From Marchantia polymorpha subsp. ruderalis (lineage: Eukaryota; Streptophyta; Marchantiopsida; Marchantiales; Marchantiaceae), in assembly GCA_037833965.1 (NCBI GenBank), contig AP031351.1, positions 6,274,501 to 6,338,500 on the forward strand: a DNA stretch of 64,000 bases. The letters run 5' to 3'. Both the position numbers and the translations under genes were made by a program. Below the pieces are notes generated by a model, which saw only the letters and a list, made by a program, of their open reading frames with translations, made no database searches and was not told where the DNA came from. The stretch's first letter is position 1. Every line of letters begins with the position of its first letter. Of this stretch, positions 23,385 to 37,580 are shown in pieces.

Positions 23385-25293
23385 GAGTAAGTATCAAATT
23401 TATCATAAATATTATCATTGTGCTTTAACCTTCTATGCCTTAAATATTTATTGTAAATAACTGATTATATGATACTTTAATGACTGATAACTGAATGATA
23501 TATCAAATTTAGTTTTTTTCTATAAAAAAGAATGTAATGAAACATATGAAAATCCATGTTCCGCAGATAAAGGATCCAATGAAAAAACATCCAAAATTTT
23601 CGATATATTTTTACCAGTGTACAAGCTAAAGAATGCAAGAACATTTATGAACAATTATTTTTATATATTTTAAAAAATAAAGTAAAATATTTATATTTAT
23701 ATTATTAATAATTTTTATTCTATGTATGATATTCACTGTTTGAAATTTTGTAATTTAAGGCTATTGTTCAAAGTGCATTATTTAACCAACATCTTGACTA
23801 TATTTGATTTCCCTTGATAAGATTGAGCTAGAATAATCAAACAAACGAAACCTTTGGGTTAAAATCTGTACGATTACATATACTGTCGAATATACAACGC
23901 TCATTCTCAAGAAACTCCTGTCACCAGCCATCTATGACGTGGATAATATCCAGGTTGAAATCCAGTCCTACTGTCTCCAGCAAGTAAACAGAGAAGAAAG
24001 AAACTGTCAAGGAAACTACTTTACATCAGGCCGACAACGCAGCAACCAGAATCAAGTCATGACACAATAGCGACACACGCCCATGAGAGACATTTTGCTG
24101 GTCATAGTCGTAATACAGCTGTCTATCGCTAGGTGACTGTGGACTAAACCGCAGTGGTACTGTGAAAATGGAATATATTTTTTCCTTCTGTCGCTTGCTG
24201 TAATTTGGATTCTCCCAAAAGGATCAACCCAAAGTTCATGTGGATAAATAAATAGTTTTCAACTCGACTTTAACTTGCAGGCGATAATTAAATAAACATA
24301 AAGCCATATGACGAGGGCCAACGAAGAAAATCGAATAGTCTACGCCTCATGATGAGGGAGGCCGGTATAAACCTCTGAGATTTGTTCCCAACCTTTACCC
24401 TGATCGTCTTGGTATTCTAGATACCCTTCAAATGAGAGAAGGGATATGTTTATTGGTCATGCATTCAAAGTCAATGCTGCAACCTCATGATACTGCAGGT
24501 AATGAACATTATGACACGTAATTCATCTGTCTCAACAACTAACAGAATGCGTGAAAGAGGTTCCTGTTGACAAGTTTCCAAAACTTAATGCTAAGAAATT
24601 TATAGATAAGAGTGTGCTTCACCACTACCAGTCATATCTGATATGCCTCTGCGACTGAAATCGCAATCACGACCTAAGGAACACAGTTTGACACCAGAAC
24701 ACACTTTTCTTAACTAGGAGATTCCTACTCTTCTCGAAGCCAATATGCGATTGAAAAGACAACAAACTGGACGAATCAAGGAACGAACAGTTGGGTAATT
24801 CTTTCCGATGAGGTGCCGATACTTTGAAAGTCGTTCAAATTAGCATCTATTCGAAACATTAAACATGGTATATTAAGAATCTAGCGTCGCTCTCGAAGAA
24901 TGCGATTATTTGGTCGATTCAAGACGCTCTGAGACCAAACGGAGTAAGGTTGAAAATATGTGGTATTATTCAAATTTCTACATTGAACAGGAGACAAGAT
25001 CCGTACAATCGGATCGCGTGCACCTACTCTTCGTAACAGGTGCACGTGGCTAGCAAAGACAGTAGCAGAGATCTCGACCATTTGCTCCTAGGCTACTCAC
25101 CGTCCTTGCCCGACCTAACAATCCTCACTCTCAAATATGAGTACAAGTGATAGGAATCACTTGTTAAACGCCTATACATGTATAGAGGCCTTCCCAATTC
25201 CATCGTCAGTTTGCTAGCCGGATTGATTAGGCAAACATTCAGATGATTTTATGTAGCCTCTGATTACAACTATCACCAATTTACAGCCAGGAA

Positions 25294-28054
<2,761 letters not shown>

Positions 28055-28625
28055 CTCTCCCCTGTCTGGCCTGTGAGAGTCTAGACTACGGCATGCACCA
28101 CCACAAGCACTCTGGATGCGATGAAATGTCCACGAGATTCTCTAAAATTCACGATCTTCCTCTCCTTCTTTAAATCGTGTCGAACCTCAGCAACCTCTGC
28201 ACCTCAAGAATTCTTCTCTGTGGTTGCGGCCGCTTTCTGAACATCCAGGAGCCCAAGGGAGGAGTTCTGCTGGTTCTCTCACCTTCCAGGAAGGAGGCGG
28301 AGGCGACTGACCCGACCCACCCACCTACAGAGAGAATTCACGTCCTGGGCACATATCCAATGTGCACCAAGATCTACGCCAGAGCTCTGTGACTGCCGGG
28401 GCGCTCACACGAACGCACGCACCGTCGTCTTTTGAGCCGAGCGGACTGCACCCTGCAATTCCATTCGCATCGCCGTCGACGGGACCGGGAACCTTTCTTG
28501 AATCCGATCCCAGAACCTCACACTTCAGTCGTGGCAGGGGCAGCGTGTGCCAAGTGGCTCGCATATCTGTCTGCACCTCTGCTGAATCTTCTCCCGCTCT
28601 TGTCCGCTTCCATCTCCATCGCTGC

Positions 28626-28644
28626 CTCTCTCTCTCTCTCTCTC
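28626..28644. repeat. (CT)n microsatellite
   Basis: An uninterrupted CT run upstream of the nitronate monooxygenase start. Confidence 0.9.
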
Positions 28645-29534
28645 GGTGCGATTCTGTCACACACAAAGATATATCATCGATGAAACTCCAGACTCTTGAT
28701 TGCTTCTTCCAATCGTCAGTCTGAGAGCGGGAAAAGAAGATGCCGTCCCACTAACCGCTCCGACCAATTTTCTTTCTGGATTTGGCCAATCAGGAATATA
28801 ATAAAATAAATCAACAAATGGCAAAAAAAACCAATCAAAGCTATATCAATCATAAATGGATTGGGGGTTTTCCGCTGACTTCACCTCTGCCTCCACTGTG
28901 GAGTCTTTTCTTACCAGCTCCGGTACCACTGCAACGTTCACAGTTCTTGGTCCATCTCTACCTTGCGTTCCGTCAGCAGGCCTTGCGGTCCCAATGCCGC
29001 ATCTCTTTTCTCTCTCTCTTTCTCTCTCTCGTTCATTCGTTCTCTAGTCCATGCACTTCCCATGCATTTAGTCGGGACGGTGATTCAGAATCCAGCTACT
29101 TAATCGGACCGCCTGATTTCGCTCCTTGCTTCCATTTGGGTGTCAGCTGGGAAGGGGATGGGATGATAGAAGAGCATATTTAGCGCCTGCCTGCTGTTCG
29201 GATTGGGATATGGGCACGCACCCAACCCACTCCAGAGAAATGGCTGCGACGAAGCAAGATTGGACGCCGTGCTCTCGGCACGTTCCACACATCGATCGGT
29301 CGCTCGCTCAGTCAGTCAGTCAGCCAGGCAACGTTCCATTCATGCGCATGAGGGTGGGCGATTGCGGTGGGGATGGAATCCACTCACCGCCTTGGCTGCT
29401 GCAAGATAAGCAAGTCCATTGGGAGAACTCCATGGCCTACTTGCCATGTCGCCGCCTCCAAGGGAGCCTGGCCTGGCCTGAGGACCCACAGCTCTGCCTC
29501 TTGGTCCCTTCCCTCGCCTCGCCTCCAGCTGAAG

Positions 29535-29576
29535 CACCAACAAACCATCCTCCTCCTCGAGGATGGTTTGTTGGTG
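29535..29576. repeat. Perfect hairpin, 18-bp arms, 6-nt loop
   Basis: The arm CACCAACAAACCATCCTC is followed by CTCCTC and then the exact reverse complement of the arm. It lies in intergenic DNA between the nitronate monooxygenase promoter and the F-box gene. Confidence 0.95.
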
Positions 29577-29660
29577 TTAGTAATTTTACGTGGTCGATGG
29601 AAGGTTTTCATCTTCCCATATTGGAACCTGCCATTCAAATAAGGAAGGAATAGTATAATT

Positions 29661-31121
29661 ATCTTCTCTATTGACCAGGATCATTTAGCATAGAGTAGAA
29701 AAGGAGACTATGCAACCACATCGCCCTGGGTACAAGCAAAAATCGTTTTCGGGAAAGTGAATCCTGCCTGCATCTCCAAAGCATGCAACAACAAGAACAA
29801 TAACCAAATCTGAGGGCTGGAAGTAAAGGTGACAACTGTCCACTCTCGTGGAAAAAACTCCATGTTTCCAACTCGGACTGTGATGTGCACTGTATTATAT
29901 GCAAAGCTCATATCAAGTTGATAACATGGGGTCTAGAACTGAGGTCACCGATCAAACTTGTTTTTCTCTCAATGGCAGAGACACATCTTCAAGGCATGTG
30001 CTGTCTAAATACCTGAATGCAATCGGACAAGAATAAATGCGCACTAATATTTCAAAGCTGAACACACACTGAACAAAACTTGCCACTTTTTCCCCGGCAT
30101 CCACGAAGCAAGTAGAATCAAGATAAATCTCTCACAAGTTTCTCCATACTTGCGAAGTTGAACATCGGCTATAGTCTTTGCAATTTGTCCTCAGGACGCT
30201 GAATATATATGTGGCGACAGTGTGTCGAGTCGGATCAAGAAGCACAATGCGGGGCATCTTATCTCATTAGCATCTTGGCAAGTAGAATTGTTTCAAATAT
30301 GATGATAAATAATGACATAATAAATGGAAGCTCCTAAGAGAAAACATCAAGCTAAATAAGTCTATGATACATTTATACTTCAAACATATTTGTGCGTGAA
30401 CGTGTTCAAGGTTGGATGCAACCCAGTCACATGAGTAAGGGTATGATAAGGGTGAAGAGTGCGAAGTACATAAATCAGCTAAATGATCTTAAAATTTATC
30501 ATTAGTCTTTAACCTTGCAAGACGGAGAATGATGGCGACTTCAATATTTCCGGAAAGAGAGTAGTTGAGTTTAATACATTCGGATAATATCTCACATAAT
30601 CACGTATCTAATCCGGATCTAGAGTCTCGAATGAGAGTTATTATAGGCTAGCCAAAATGACAAACCATCACATTGCATCTTGAATCACTTGTACGACGAT
30701 GTAGAACATCTAGATATGAGATATTGAATATCTATGAAATGAATATATGCATATCTACACAACGACTTCGCCATACGAAGGTAAAACACTCGTCACCGGG
30801 CATCGCAGCAAAGTCATTAGCCATCGAGTATCGTCTTCCAAAGAGATGCATATTATCATAAAGTAGCGTGAAAATTGGTCGAAAGAAGGGCACAAGAGAG
30901 TTTGCCATAACTTCAGTTACTACGAGACTATCTCTGAGAATGAGATGGTGACGGATTTTGTACATGGTGTATCCACGATAAAGTCGTAGATCGTGTTGTT
31001 GGGCAACACCTTCGGAATCATGAACACGTGTTGGAGTGAAAGATGTTCAATCATACAGAAAATCACGTTTTGTGGCAAAGTGTGGCAGAGCGTCGAAGTG
31101 CAATGTCGTCTGGTAAGTTGT
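29661..31121. other. Region downstream of the F-box gene, no gene seen
   Basis: Moderately AT-rich with only short frames (up to about 78 codons) on both strands. Probably the F-box 3' UTR on the right and intergenic DNA on the left. Confidence 0.5.
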
Positions 31122-32576
31122 TCACAGAATGACATCAATTCTAGGCTCACATATGTACAGATCCAGCATCTGCATATCGAGCATCATAAGAATGAAATCT
31201 TGCCCATCCACGGCAGTATTTGACAAGGATTCACGCTCGCAGGGCGGAAAGATGGACCATGAATTGTTGAGCATGTCGAACATAGCCCCGTTGCGCCTCG
31301 AACTGGCAACACACAAGAAGTCGCGATCAACAGCACAGTAGAACTGTTCGTTGAGTCGGTTGGCGTTGAGAGACTCCAGAATGTGATCCGGCATCCTGCA
31401 AATCTCCACCCATTTCTTCCTTGAGGTCCGACCTTCCACACGAGAATCTTTCTCGTCGTCTTCAGCCTCTTCGGATGCGTTCAGGGCTACGGCTGGAGTA
31501 CTCAATTTCCACACACAAAATTCCCGCAAACCTTGTAGGGGTGGGAACTCATCATCGCTCCAAGGGTGGGAACCAATTCTGCCGCCTGCCACCAGAATTT
31601 CCTTCTGTCGATGGAGCAGAGTTGGAAAGAAAATAGGATGCGGAGGTGATGGGTGCAATTTCTCATCAGTGACCAAGAAAGGAACGCTGGAGCTCGAAGA
31701 ACTCTCGGCGGGATCCGCAGGAGAACAACCAGTCTCGTCACGTGAGGAAGTATCTTGGCTATATACACGAAATCTGGGAGGCAAACCTGAGAAAGGATTG
31801 CTGCCCAAGCAGAAGAATCCGCCTTCGGTCAACAGCGGATCTTGGAGTATTTCGAGCCTCTCCTTCGGCCATTTGGCGACCTGATCCCACTCGTTGCTTT
31901 GCACGTCATAGCTGTAGAAAGTACTTAGTTTAGGACCGTCCCATTCTTGTATAGACGTGTAATCTGGACTCTGAGGATGATGGTGAACTATAATCCGATG
32001 CGAGTGAGATGACTCGTTCCATACCAATCCCATTGGCCTACTTGTGTCATAATGTCGTAATTGAGGCAAGAGAGGAACCTGTTTCTTGAAAGAAGCGTCC
32101 ACAGGGTTCATAATAAATAGGAGATACTTCATGCACCTAGCTCGGTGGGTATTCTTCGGCTCATCATACTCACCATAGACCAAGCCTTGAGGTACCAAAA
32201 CCTGCAACAGCATGAGACCTTCTGCTGCTCCCATGAGTCGTACATCTGTGGCTGTAAAGCTAGTTCCATCGTCCAGAGTAAATGTGTAGAACGAAGGAAA
32301 GTTCATAACGCAGAGTTGCCATCGGTTATTGTCTGGATTGTAGATGCTGATTCCATGCTCCTTGGCAAACTGCGTGAAACACAACGGCGCTTGATGAGAG
32401 TTTCTCCCACGCCATTTCCTTCTGAAGCCCGTCGTTCGGAGCAGTGTATTCCATTTCTGACAGACGATTCGCAATCGCAGGACTTCATACCAGGGCAAAA
32501 ACGAAAGGATCGACGCCAAAATATCATCGGAAAGACCAGGCAAATGCCTCCCTTTCCCTCCCTCCTTGACGCTCAT
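31122..32576 (-). CDS. F-box protein, intronless
   Basis: A single 484-residue frame with an ATG start. The N-terminal F-box (residues about 13-60) contains LPGLSDDILASILSFLPWYE, then RLRIVCQKWNTLL and a RKW motif. F-boxes bind SKP1 within SCF ubiquitin ligases. The rest resembles plant F-box proteins with a degenerate kelch/beta-propeller region: repeated W and G/Y phrases, SRPMGLVWNESSHSHRIIVH, SYDVQSNEWDQVAKWP, and a C-terminal KWVEICRMPDHILES followed by FLCVASSRR and a SWSIFPPC phrase. An acidic, serine-rich linker (EASEEAEDD-like) lies around residue 380. The target is unknown. Intronless plant F-box genes of this kind are common in bryophytes. Confidence 0.88.
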   Translation of the reverse strand: MSVKEGGKGRHLPGLSDDILASILSFLPWYEVLRLRIVCQKWNTLLRTTGFRRKWRGRNSHQAPLCFTQFAKEHGISIYNPDNNRWQLCVMNFPSFYTFTLDDGTSFTATDVRLMGAAEGLMLLQVLVPQGLVYGEYDEPKNTHRARCMKYLLFIMNPVDASFKKQVPLLPQLRHYDTSRPMGLVWNESSHSHRIIVHHHPQSPDYTSIQEWDGPKLSTFYSYDVQSNEWDQVAKWPKERLEILQDPLLTEGGFFCLGSNPFSGLPPRFRVYSQDTSSRDETGCSPADPAESSSSSSVPFLVTDEKLHPSPPHPIFFPTLLHRQKEILVAGGRIGSHPWSDDEFPPLQGLREFCVWKLSTPAVALNASEEAEDDEKDSRVEGRTSRKKWVEICRMPDHILESLNANRLNEQFYCAVDRDFLCVASSRRNGAMFDMLNNSWSIFPPCERESLSNTAVDGQDFILMMLDMQMLDLYICEPRIDVIL

Positions 32577-35010
32577 CGAAGCAATACCAAACGCCTTGCT
32601 CCTCTCGGAATGCCAAATCTACTTCTCAATCGCAGACTGCCGTAATCCCGACCTACAAAGCTCGAAATTCGTCGTCTACGTTCCGCATGATCGCAGAATT
32701 CGTCCCACGACCGCTCTGCTCATCCCACATGCTCCACCCCCAGGAAACATCCACCAAACATGCTGATCGCCACGCAAGGAAAAACCTCCGACCTCTGTAT
32801 CATCAATCCGCAGCTCTGCGCGACGACGCCGCTCTGGTCTAATGTTCACATCCTAAACCCTCAGCTTCCGACCACGAAAGAGTCGTCAGGCCACAGCTCA
32901 TCGACTACTCGCTTGCCAAGTCCCCGTCGCCATCACTCGTCCTCTTCCTCGCTCAGCGGGCAGGCAGTCCATCCGACGATCAATGCGTCGCCCCGATCGT
33001 TGCAGACCTACTTCCCAAACCCTACGGGTCCGTTCTTTTATCGCCTGCACACATCCTCCGCGAGAGGACCAATAAAAATGCCGACCCCATTATTCTCCGC
33101 CCACAATTGAATCCTTTTCCTTTCCCTTTTCCTCGCCGAGCCCGCCTCTTAAGTGGCACATCGTCTCGACGTTTCTCGATCAACTCAGCCTGAGAGATTG
33201 TCTTCTGTTGATGTTGGACCCCAGCCTACGACTTCCCCTGAAGGTGACAGTTCCGTTTCTTGTACGAACAGGTGGGCCCGACTGCTTCGGTCGTCGCCAT
33301 CACCGACGCAAGTGCACGCTACCCATGAGCCTCGCTCGAGGCCTTGTCGATTTCGCAGGTCCGATACCCATTTCACCATCAGGGGTTTGGAGATGGTGCA
33401 CTGTCCCTACCGCACTGAGGTCACACTTTTCGGGCCTTGCCAGTTCTTGCCGTAGGATTGATCAAGACCCGAGTGACAACTTCGACACGATGCCCGAGCG
33501 GAGATGGGCAGGCAGAGATGCTCTCGAGAGTGTCTGGGCCCTTCCACATCTCCGCTGTTGGTTCAGGTTCCTTTCTTATAATGTCCTGTCTCAGATGACG
33601 ATTCGCCCACTTCGGTGAAGGTCTCGAGAGTGTCCGGACTCATCAACATCACCAATTGGTTCGAGTTCCTTTCATTCGCTGTCGAGTTCAGGTGACCACT
33701 CAACCACTTTGGTGACCTGTGTCTGCACTGTGGCGACAATGCTCGTCAATTCTTGCGACCTTTCATCTCGTCGCAAAAATTTGGGGTCCGAGGGAGTAGC
33801 CGATCATAAGCTTCGGCCTCAAAACGACATCAGGGACATACTTGTGCTGTTTGTGGATATTGATGAGATCTTCGGAGCATCGTTCAGATGTCGAGCTTAG
33901 TATTCAGCGGAGGGCGAAAAGGACTCACATTAACGAGCCCGAATAGTTCAGGCGTTCCACTACTAGATTGGTTTGTTTTTTACAACTCGATTGCAATCTC
34001 ATGTGTCATGCTGTGTGCCTGAGAAGCTTGGTCAGAGCTCGTTTGTTTGCTGAAGTGAAAGTTGAGCCGAGTACCAGATTTCTTATAAACATGGCCAACA
34101 ACAAATCCAAATTGATTGCTCAGCTAATCTCACAAACTTTCCAAAATTGAGATACGATGCTGAGGGCACTCCGTCATAAGACACACCTTCCAGCATACCT
34201 TATCTGAGACAAATCCAAAAACAACACCAGATTAAGAAGTTGACGTTCATACAACTAATCTTACAGCATACAGCTTCTGCGATGGAATCGGGATGACCTG
34301 TATGGCTCACGCAACATGATCACCTTCTCGAAAACACTGGTTACGTGGCTTCAGAAAAATCGAAAGCCCAAATCAAGGTCAAGACAGCAGGGTTACAACC
34401 CTGCCTTATCCACAAATATTGTACCCTCTGCGTGGAACTACTACTGAACATAATACGCCGCGGTGCTAGATGTGATTTTCATACAGATGAAGTTGATGAC
34501 GCTATTACAGGCCCTTGTCCTTTCCCAGTGGGCAGCACATCTGTCGTGTGTGTAATCTTCTTCAGATCGACCTGTAGATACATGAAAACGCGGTCATAAA
34601 TCTCGTCTAGTGCATAGTCCCACATGGTCTTTCCTACTCCTAAAAAGCCCCTACTTCAAGAGACTGCATGAGAAGTTTGTTTTCAGTGTACATGTGTTTC
34701 ACTTCACTCTCGCAGGTCCAATATACAGCTAGCTCCGGAGTTCTTGCTTCTCAGGTGTACTAACAGTGCATTTAACGACAATGCAAGGCAGGAACAATTG
34801 AGAAACAAAAATGTCAGGAGCTTAAAAAAGCTTGATCCTCCACACTCTCCAAAGACTGCAGTCTGACACATGAGAACTGGTGATTATCAAACTCTGAAGG
34901 TGACGACATAACGGGAGACAACGCAATACGTGGCGAGTCTTAGATCAACACCAGGATGCCGTAATGCACATTTTTCTGAAAAGTGCCTCCTAAGTAGGAG
35001 TATGATGCAG
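32577..35010. other. Upstream region of the F-box gene and intergenic DNA
   Basis: The first part (to about 33150) should hold the F-box 5' UTR and promoter; it includes CTAAACCCT at 32853 and AAACCCTA at 33017. Further right there is an imperfect tandem repeat (33522-33720) and short frames up to 136 codons on the plus strand with no family features. No gene is supported. Confidence 0.45.
33522..33720. repeat. Diverged tandem repeat, period about 100 bp
   Basis: TCTCGAGAGTGTC occurs at 33522 and 33622 in the same order relative to TTGGTTC-x-x-GTTCCTTTC and GTC-x-x-GTTCAGGTGACC-like phrases. The copies are clearly diverged. Confidence 0.6.
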
Positions 35011-36105
35011 TCACTGAGTTTGAGAATTGACAAGAAATCTTACTGGAAGAGGTAGCGTGACAATTTTGAGCAAGTCTTGTAAGTGACTTCTCAGGCTCTG
35101 GCAATGGGCACAGGAGGCGACAGTCCCGTCGGAAAGTTCAACGCCTGCAGCGACTTTGTCATCGTCTAATTGAAGTCTCTGGAGATAGTCCCTCACGTTT
35201 TCCACCACCTCTTCGGCTGCTCTTTTCTTTTGTTCAGCGTCTTCCTTGAGCTTCAAGAGCCCATTCCCGGCTGACAAGGGTGTGACGAGAACTTTACCCT
35301 TCACGTCCCGAAACTTCGCCACAGTCAACCCTTCTGGAGCGGTGCTGTAAGCGAAGTATTTGTCTTCCTTGGGATTGTTCAAGGCTTCCTGCCAGCCAGC
35401 ACTATCCAACGCTGCCCCTGCGACTGCCTGTCTCAATGTGCTGTCGACAATTGCGTCACTGGTGTATCCCTCAGGTACTTTCACAATCCGCCGAAGCACG
35501 TTTTCTTCGTACGAAACCACGAGGCTCAGCGGGTCCCTGCCCTGCCCGAATGCCACTTCCTGTGCAGCAAGCTGAAGAATCTGCTGGCGGGGTCTGCCCA
35601 TCTTCCCAAATCGCTCCGATGGTGGACATTTACCTTCTCGTCGCCGTGCAGTCTGCTTCGAGTTCCTTGCGTTGTGCATAGTGGTACATTCCGTGGCCTG
35701 AGCCGAACATACTGGAGGTGTAGCTGCGACGCGTTTGGCAGCTGAATTCTGTCCAGCGCTGAACACGAACGAAGGTCCAGACAGATTTGGTTCACCAAGA
35801 GAGAATGCGTGTGTGCCCATGGGTGGAGTAAACTTGGGTGTGCTTGTGCCCTCTGTAGGGAGGGACAGAGGCGAGGGTTTGGGCGGACTGACTTGGGGTA
35901 CTGCCAATGACAGCAGAGGTTCGACGATTTCGACGAGAGTGGAAGAAGTGTCAGCTTCGCCTTCAGGCTTACTTTTCGAACTCGAGACTGTTTCGAAGTG
36001 AAACTGGCTGATTGCATCGGCCAACTTTACATCGATTGTTGGTAAAGGCACTTGGTCCGCCTGGACCTTCCGTCCATCCTTTTTTTTCTTTTTCTTCCCC
36101 GTCAT
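35011..36105 (-). CDS. Unrecognised protein, 364 residues
   Basis: A single long frame. I chose the ATG at 36105 (MTGKKKKKKDGRK) because the frame upstream has no ATG before a stop. Layout: a lysine-rich N-terminus that could be a nuclear signal, then LPTIDVKLADAISQFHFETV, a long Ser/Pro/Thr-rich low-complexity stretch to about residue 165, and a basic stretch. A more ordered C-terminal half includes VSYEENVLRRIVKVPEG, a KFRDVKGKVLVTP strand-like segment, a Lys/Glu-rich helix (KLKEDAEQKKRAAEEVVENV, probable coiled coil) and a CAHC pair near the end. I do not recognise a family. An exon-like ATG segment with a good donor lies upstream at 36557-36647. Coding is supported by length and composition, not by homology. 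Confidence 0.55.
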   Translation of the reverse strand: MTGKKKKKKDGRKVQADQVPLPTIDVKLADAISQFHFETVSSSKSKPEGEADTSSTLVEIVEPLLSLAVPQVSPPKPSPLSLPTEGTSTPKFTPPMGTHAFSLGEPNLSGPSFVFSAGQNSAAKRVAATPPVCSAQATECTTMHNARNSKQTARRREGKCPPSERFGKMGRPRQQILQLAAQEVAFGQGRDPLSLVVSYEENVLRRIVKVPEGYTSDAIVDSTLRQAVAGAALDSAGWQEALNNPKEDKYFAYSTAPEGLTVAKFRDVKGKVLVTPLSAGNGLLKLKEDAEQKKRAAEEVVENVRDYLQRLQLDDDKVAAGVELSDGTVASCAHCQSLRSHLQDLLKIVTLPLPVRFLVNSQTQ

Positions 36106-36556
36106 GCTTCCAGTGATTGGTCGCTCAGCGCAACTCAATCGGCATCAGCGGCCCTTTCATCCGTCAGCATTAAAAACGATAATCGGAACCCATGAAACTT
36201 CTGCAACAACCATGCCGTGACCTTGAAGCACTAAATGCGAGCCTACTCAACGCCCCATCACAGCGTCACATCTCCAGGGTCGAACCTCAAAATATCGCAC
36301 CCTGATTCGACAACCTCATCCATTCCTGCTAAGATCCACACGCACGATTTAAAGGATCAGAGGCTAATCAGCCACACCAAACGAAAACGCCACGCATCCC
36401 ATCTACCTCAAACGCCTTGGGGTTGACATCATCATCATCTACCCGCACGTCCTTGCACTCCCCTTCAAGGACCGCAGCAGCAGAGATGACACCAATCCAG
36501 AAGAGAACCCATCGGAAGCTTCGGATAAACCATCGAAATCACGCTAGAACACTCAC

Positions 36557-36647
36557 CAGACGAGACAACGAGCTGAGCTGACATCACATCGCAAGAAGCA
36601 GAAGCAGAAGCAGAAGCAGCACCGGCTGCTGCAAAGAAAGGACTCAT
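36557..36647 (-). other. Possible 5' exon or upstream reading frame
   Basis: ATG at 36647 opens a frame reading MSPFFAAAGAASASASASCD, ending at a strong donor TCTG|GTGAGT at 36551-36556. No in-frame acceptor linking it to the gene at 35011-36105 was found. It may be a 5' UTR exon with an upstream frame, or chance. Confidence 0.3.
36594..36620. repeat. (AGAAGC)n short tandem repeat
   Basis: Four consecutive AGAAGC-type units. On the minus strand they encode the Ala-Ser alternation of the candidate small exon. Confidence 0.85.
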
Positions 36648-37007
36648 AGGATCGATGCCACCCACCTCAGTTTCGTTCGCGATCCTGAGGGCCACAGTTG
36701 ACCCTTCGCCTTTCCAGCTTCATGAGCATTTGGTCCTTGGATTTCTTCGTTTGCCTCTTCCTCAGCTGAGCTGCATCTGCCTGCTCTGTGCTCCTCTCGC
36801 CTGCCCACCGTCCTCGTGCACTTTTCAGACACGAATGAATGATTCGAGCTGCGATTGATTGACGCCACGAAGATTCCCCTGCCCAGCCACGGAAATGATT
36901 TGGATCGCCTGGCCCCAGAGCCAGTGCCAGAGCCAGAGCCGGTTCCGGTTCTACATCTGGTGGGCCCGTGCAGCTCTCCGCGCTTTTTCCTTTGCTGAGA
37001 AGGAAGG

Positions 37008-37050
37008 TTTAGGGTTTACGGTGCGTTGTCCCTTAAACCCCAAACCCTAG
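37008..37050. promoter_or_regulatory. Inverted telo-box pair upstream of UTP10
   Basis: TTTAGGGTTTA at 37008-37018 and AAACCCTAG at 37042-37050 are telo-box cores in opposite orientation, about 24 bp apart and 530-570 bp upstream of the UTP10 start codon. Confidence 0.6.
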
Positions 37051-37580
37051 GCTCTGTCCTGCCACTGGGTTTGGTTGGGTCTCGGTCACTCTCTCGACAC
37101 CACTAGGACCCGAACGACGAGTCGAGGACAAGGACGTGCAGGAGTGGATGTCTTTGAAAGGCAGCATGGGCGCCGTGCTGCGCTTCGGAATTTGATTGGA
37201 AGCAAGACTTCCCTCAATTTGTGGAATTTTGCGGGGAATTTTGACGAGATCGAAACGGAACGGCATTTCATTTCATGTGCTTTGGTTCAAAAATAGTAGT
37301 GTGCTGCAAAATGTAGACGGATGGTCGCAGACAGGATTCATACGCTAAGCTGAACAGCTGGTAAAAGAAACGAAGTCGGGGAAGGAGCACAAACAAGTGT
37401 ATAGTATACTGGAGTTCGGCCTTACAGAGATAAATAAGAGGCAAGATCGATTTTTTAAAGAGCCCAGGGGTATACATTTTTATGGGATATGGTTGAATGT
37501 GGCAGCAGGAGTATTCTCGAAGTCGGAATTCTAGGCGTTTTGGAGAACTAGGACTCGCCTGAAATCGCACGGCAACCAAC

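Larger units (their letters stand above)
21551..25293. other. AT-rich intergenic block
   Basis: Very AT-rich from about 21640 to 23900, with two (TA)n runs (22736-22764 and 23362-23384) and no supportable gene. From about 23900 composition becomes balanced. A 66-codon minus-strand frame at 24881-25081 has no recognisable features and could be 3' flank of the nitronate monooxygenase gene. Confidence 0.6.
28055..29660. promoter_or_regulatory. Upstream region of the nitronate monooxygenase gene
   Basis: GC-richer than the flanking blocks, with two CT-rich tracts (about 28626-28644 and 29008-29032), common in plant 5' UTRs and promoters. Overlapping frames up to 175 codons on the plus strand have no splice-linked partner or family features and are judged spurious. 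Confidence 0.4.
36106..37580. promoter_or_regulatory. Divergent promoter region between the unrecognised gene and UTP10
   Basis: This region separates the minus-strand gene starting at 36105 from the plus-strand UTP10 start at 37581. It contains a 6-bp repeat run (AGAAGC)n at about 36594-36620, a TGGGCC element at 36961 and an inverted pair of telo-boxes at 37008-37050. Site II-like TGGGCC plus telo-box is a known promoter pairing of plant ribosome-related genes, which fits UTP10. Confidence 0.55.

Noticed and set aside
29126..29653. 175-codon plus-strand frame
   Set aside because: It overlaps other long frames in GC-rich promoter-like DNA, has no family features, and ends in the hairpin region; judged chance.
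32145..32645. 166-codon plus-strand frame
   Set aside because: Antisense to the F-box coding region; a shadow of the real gene.
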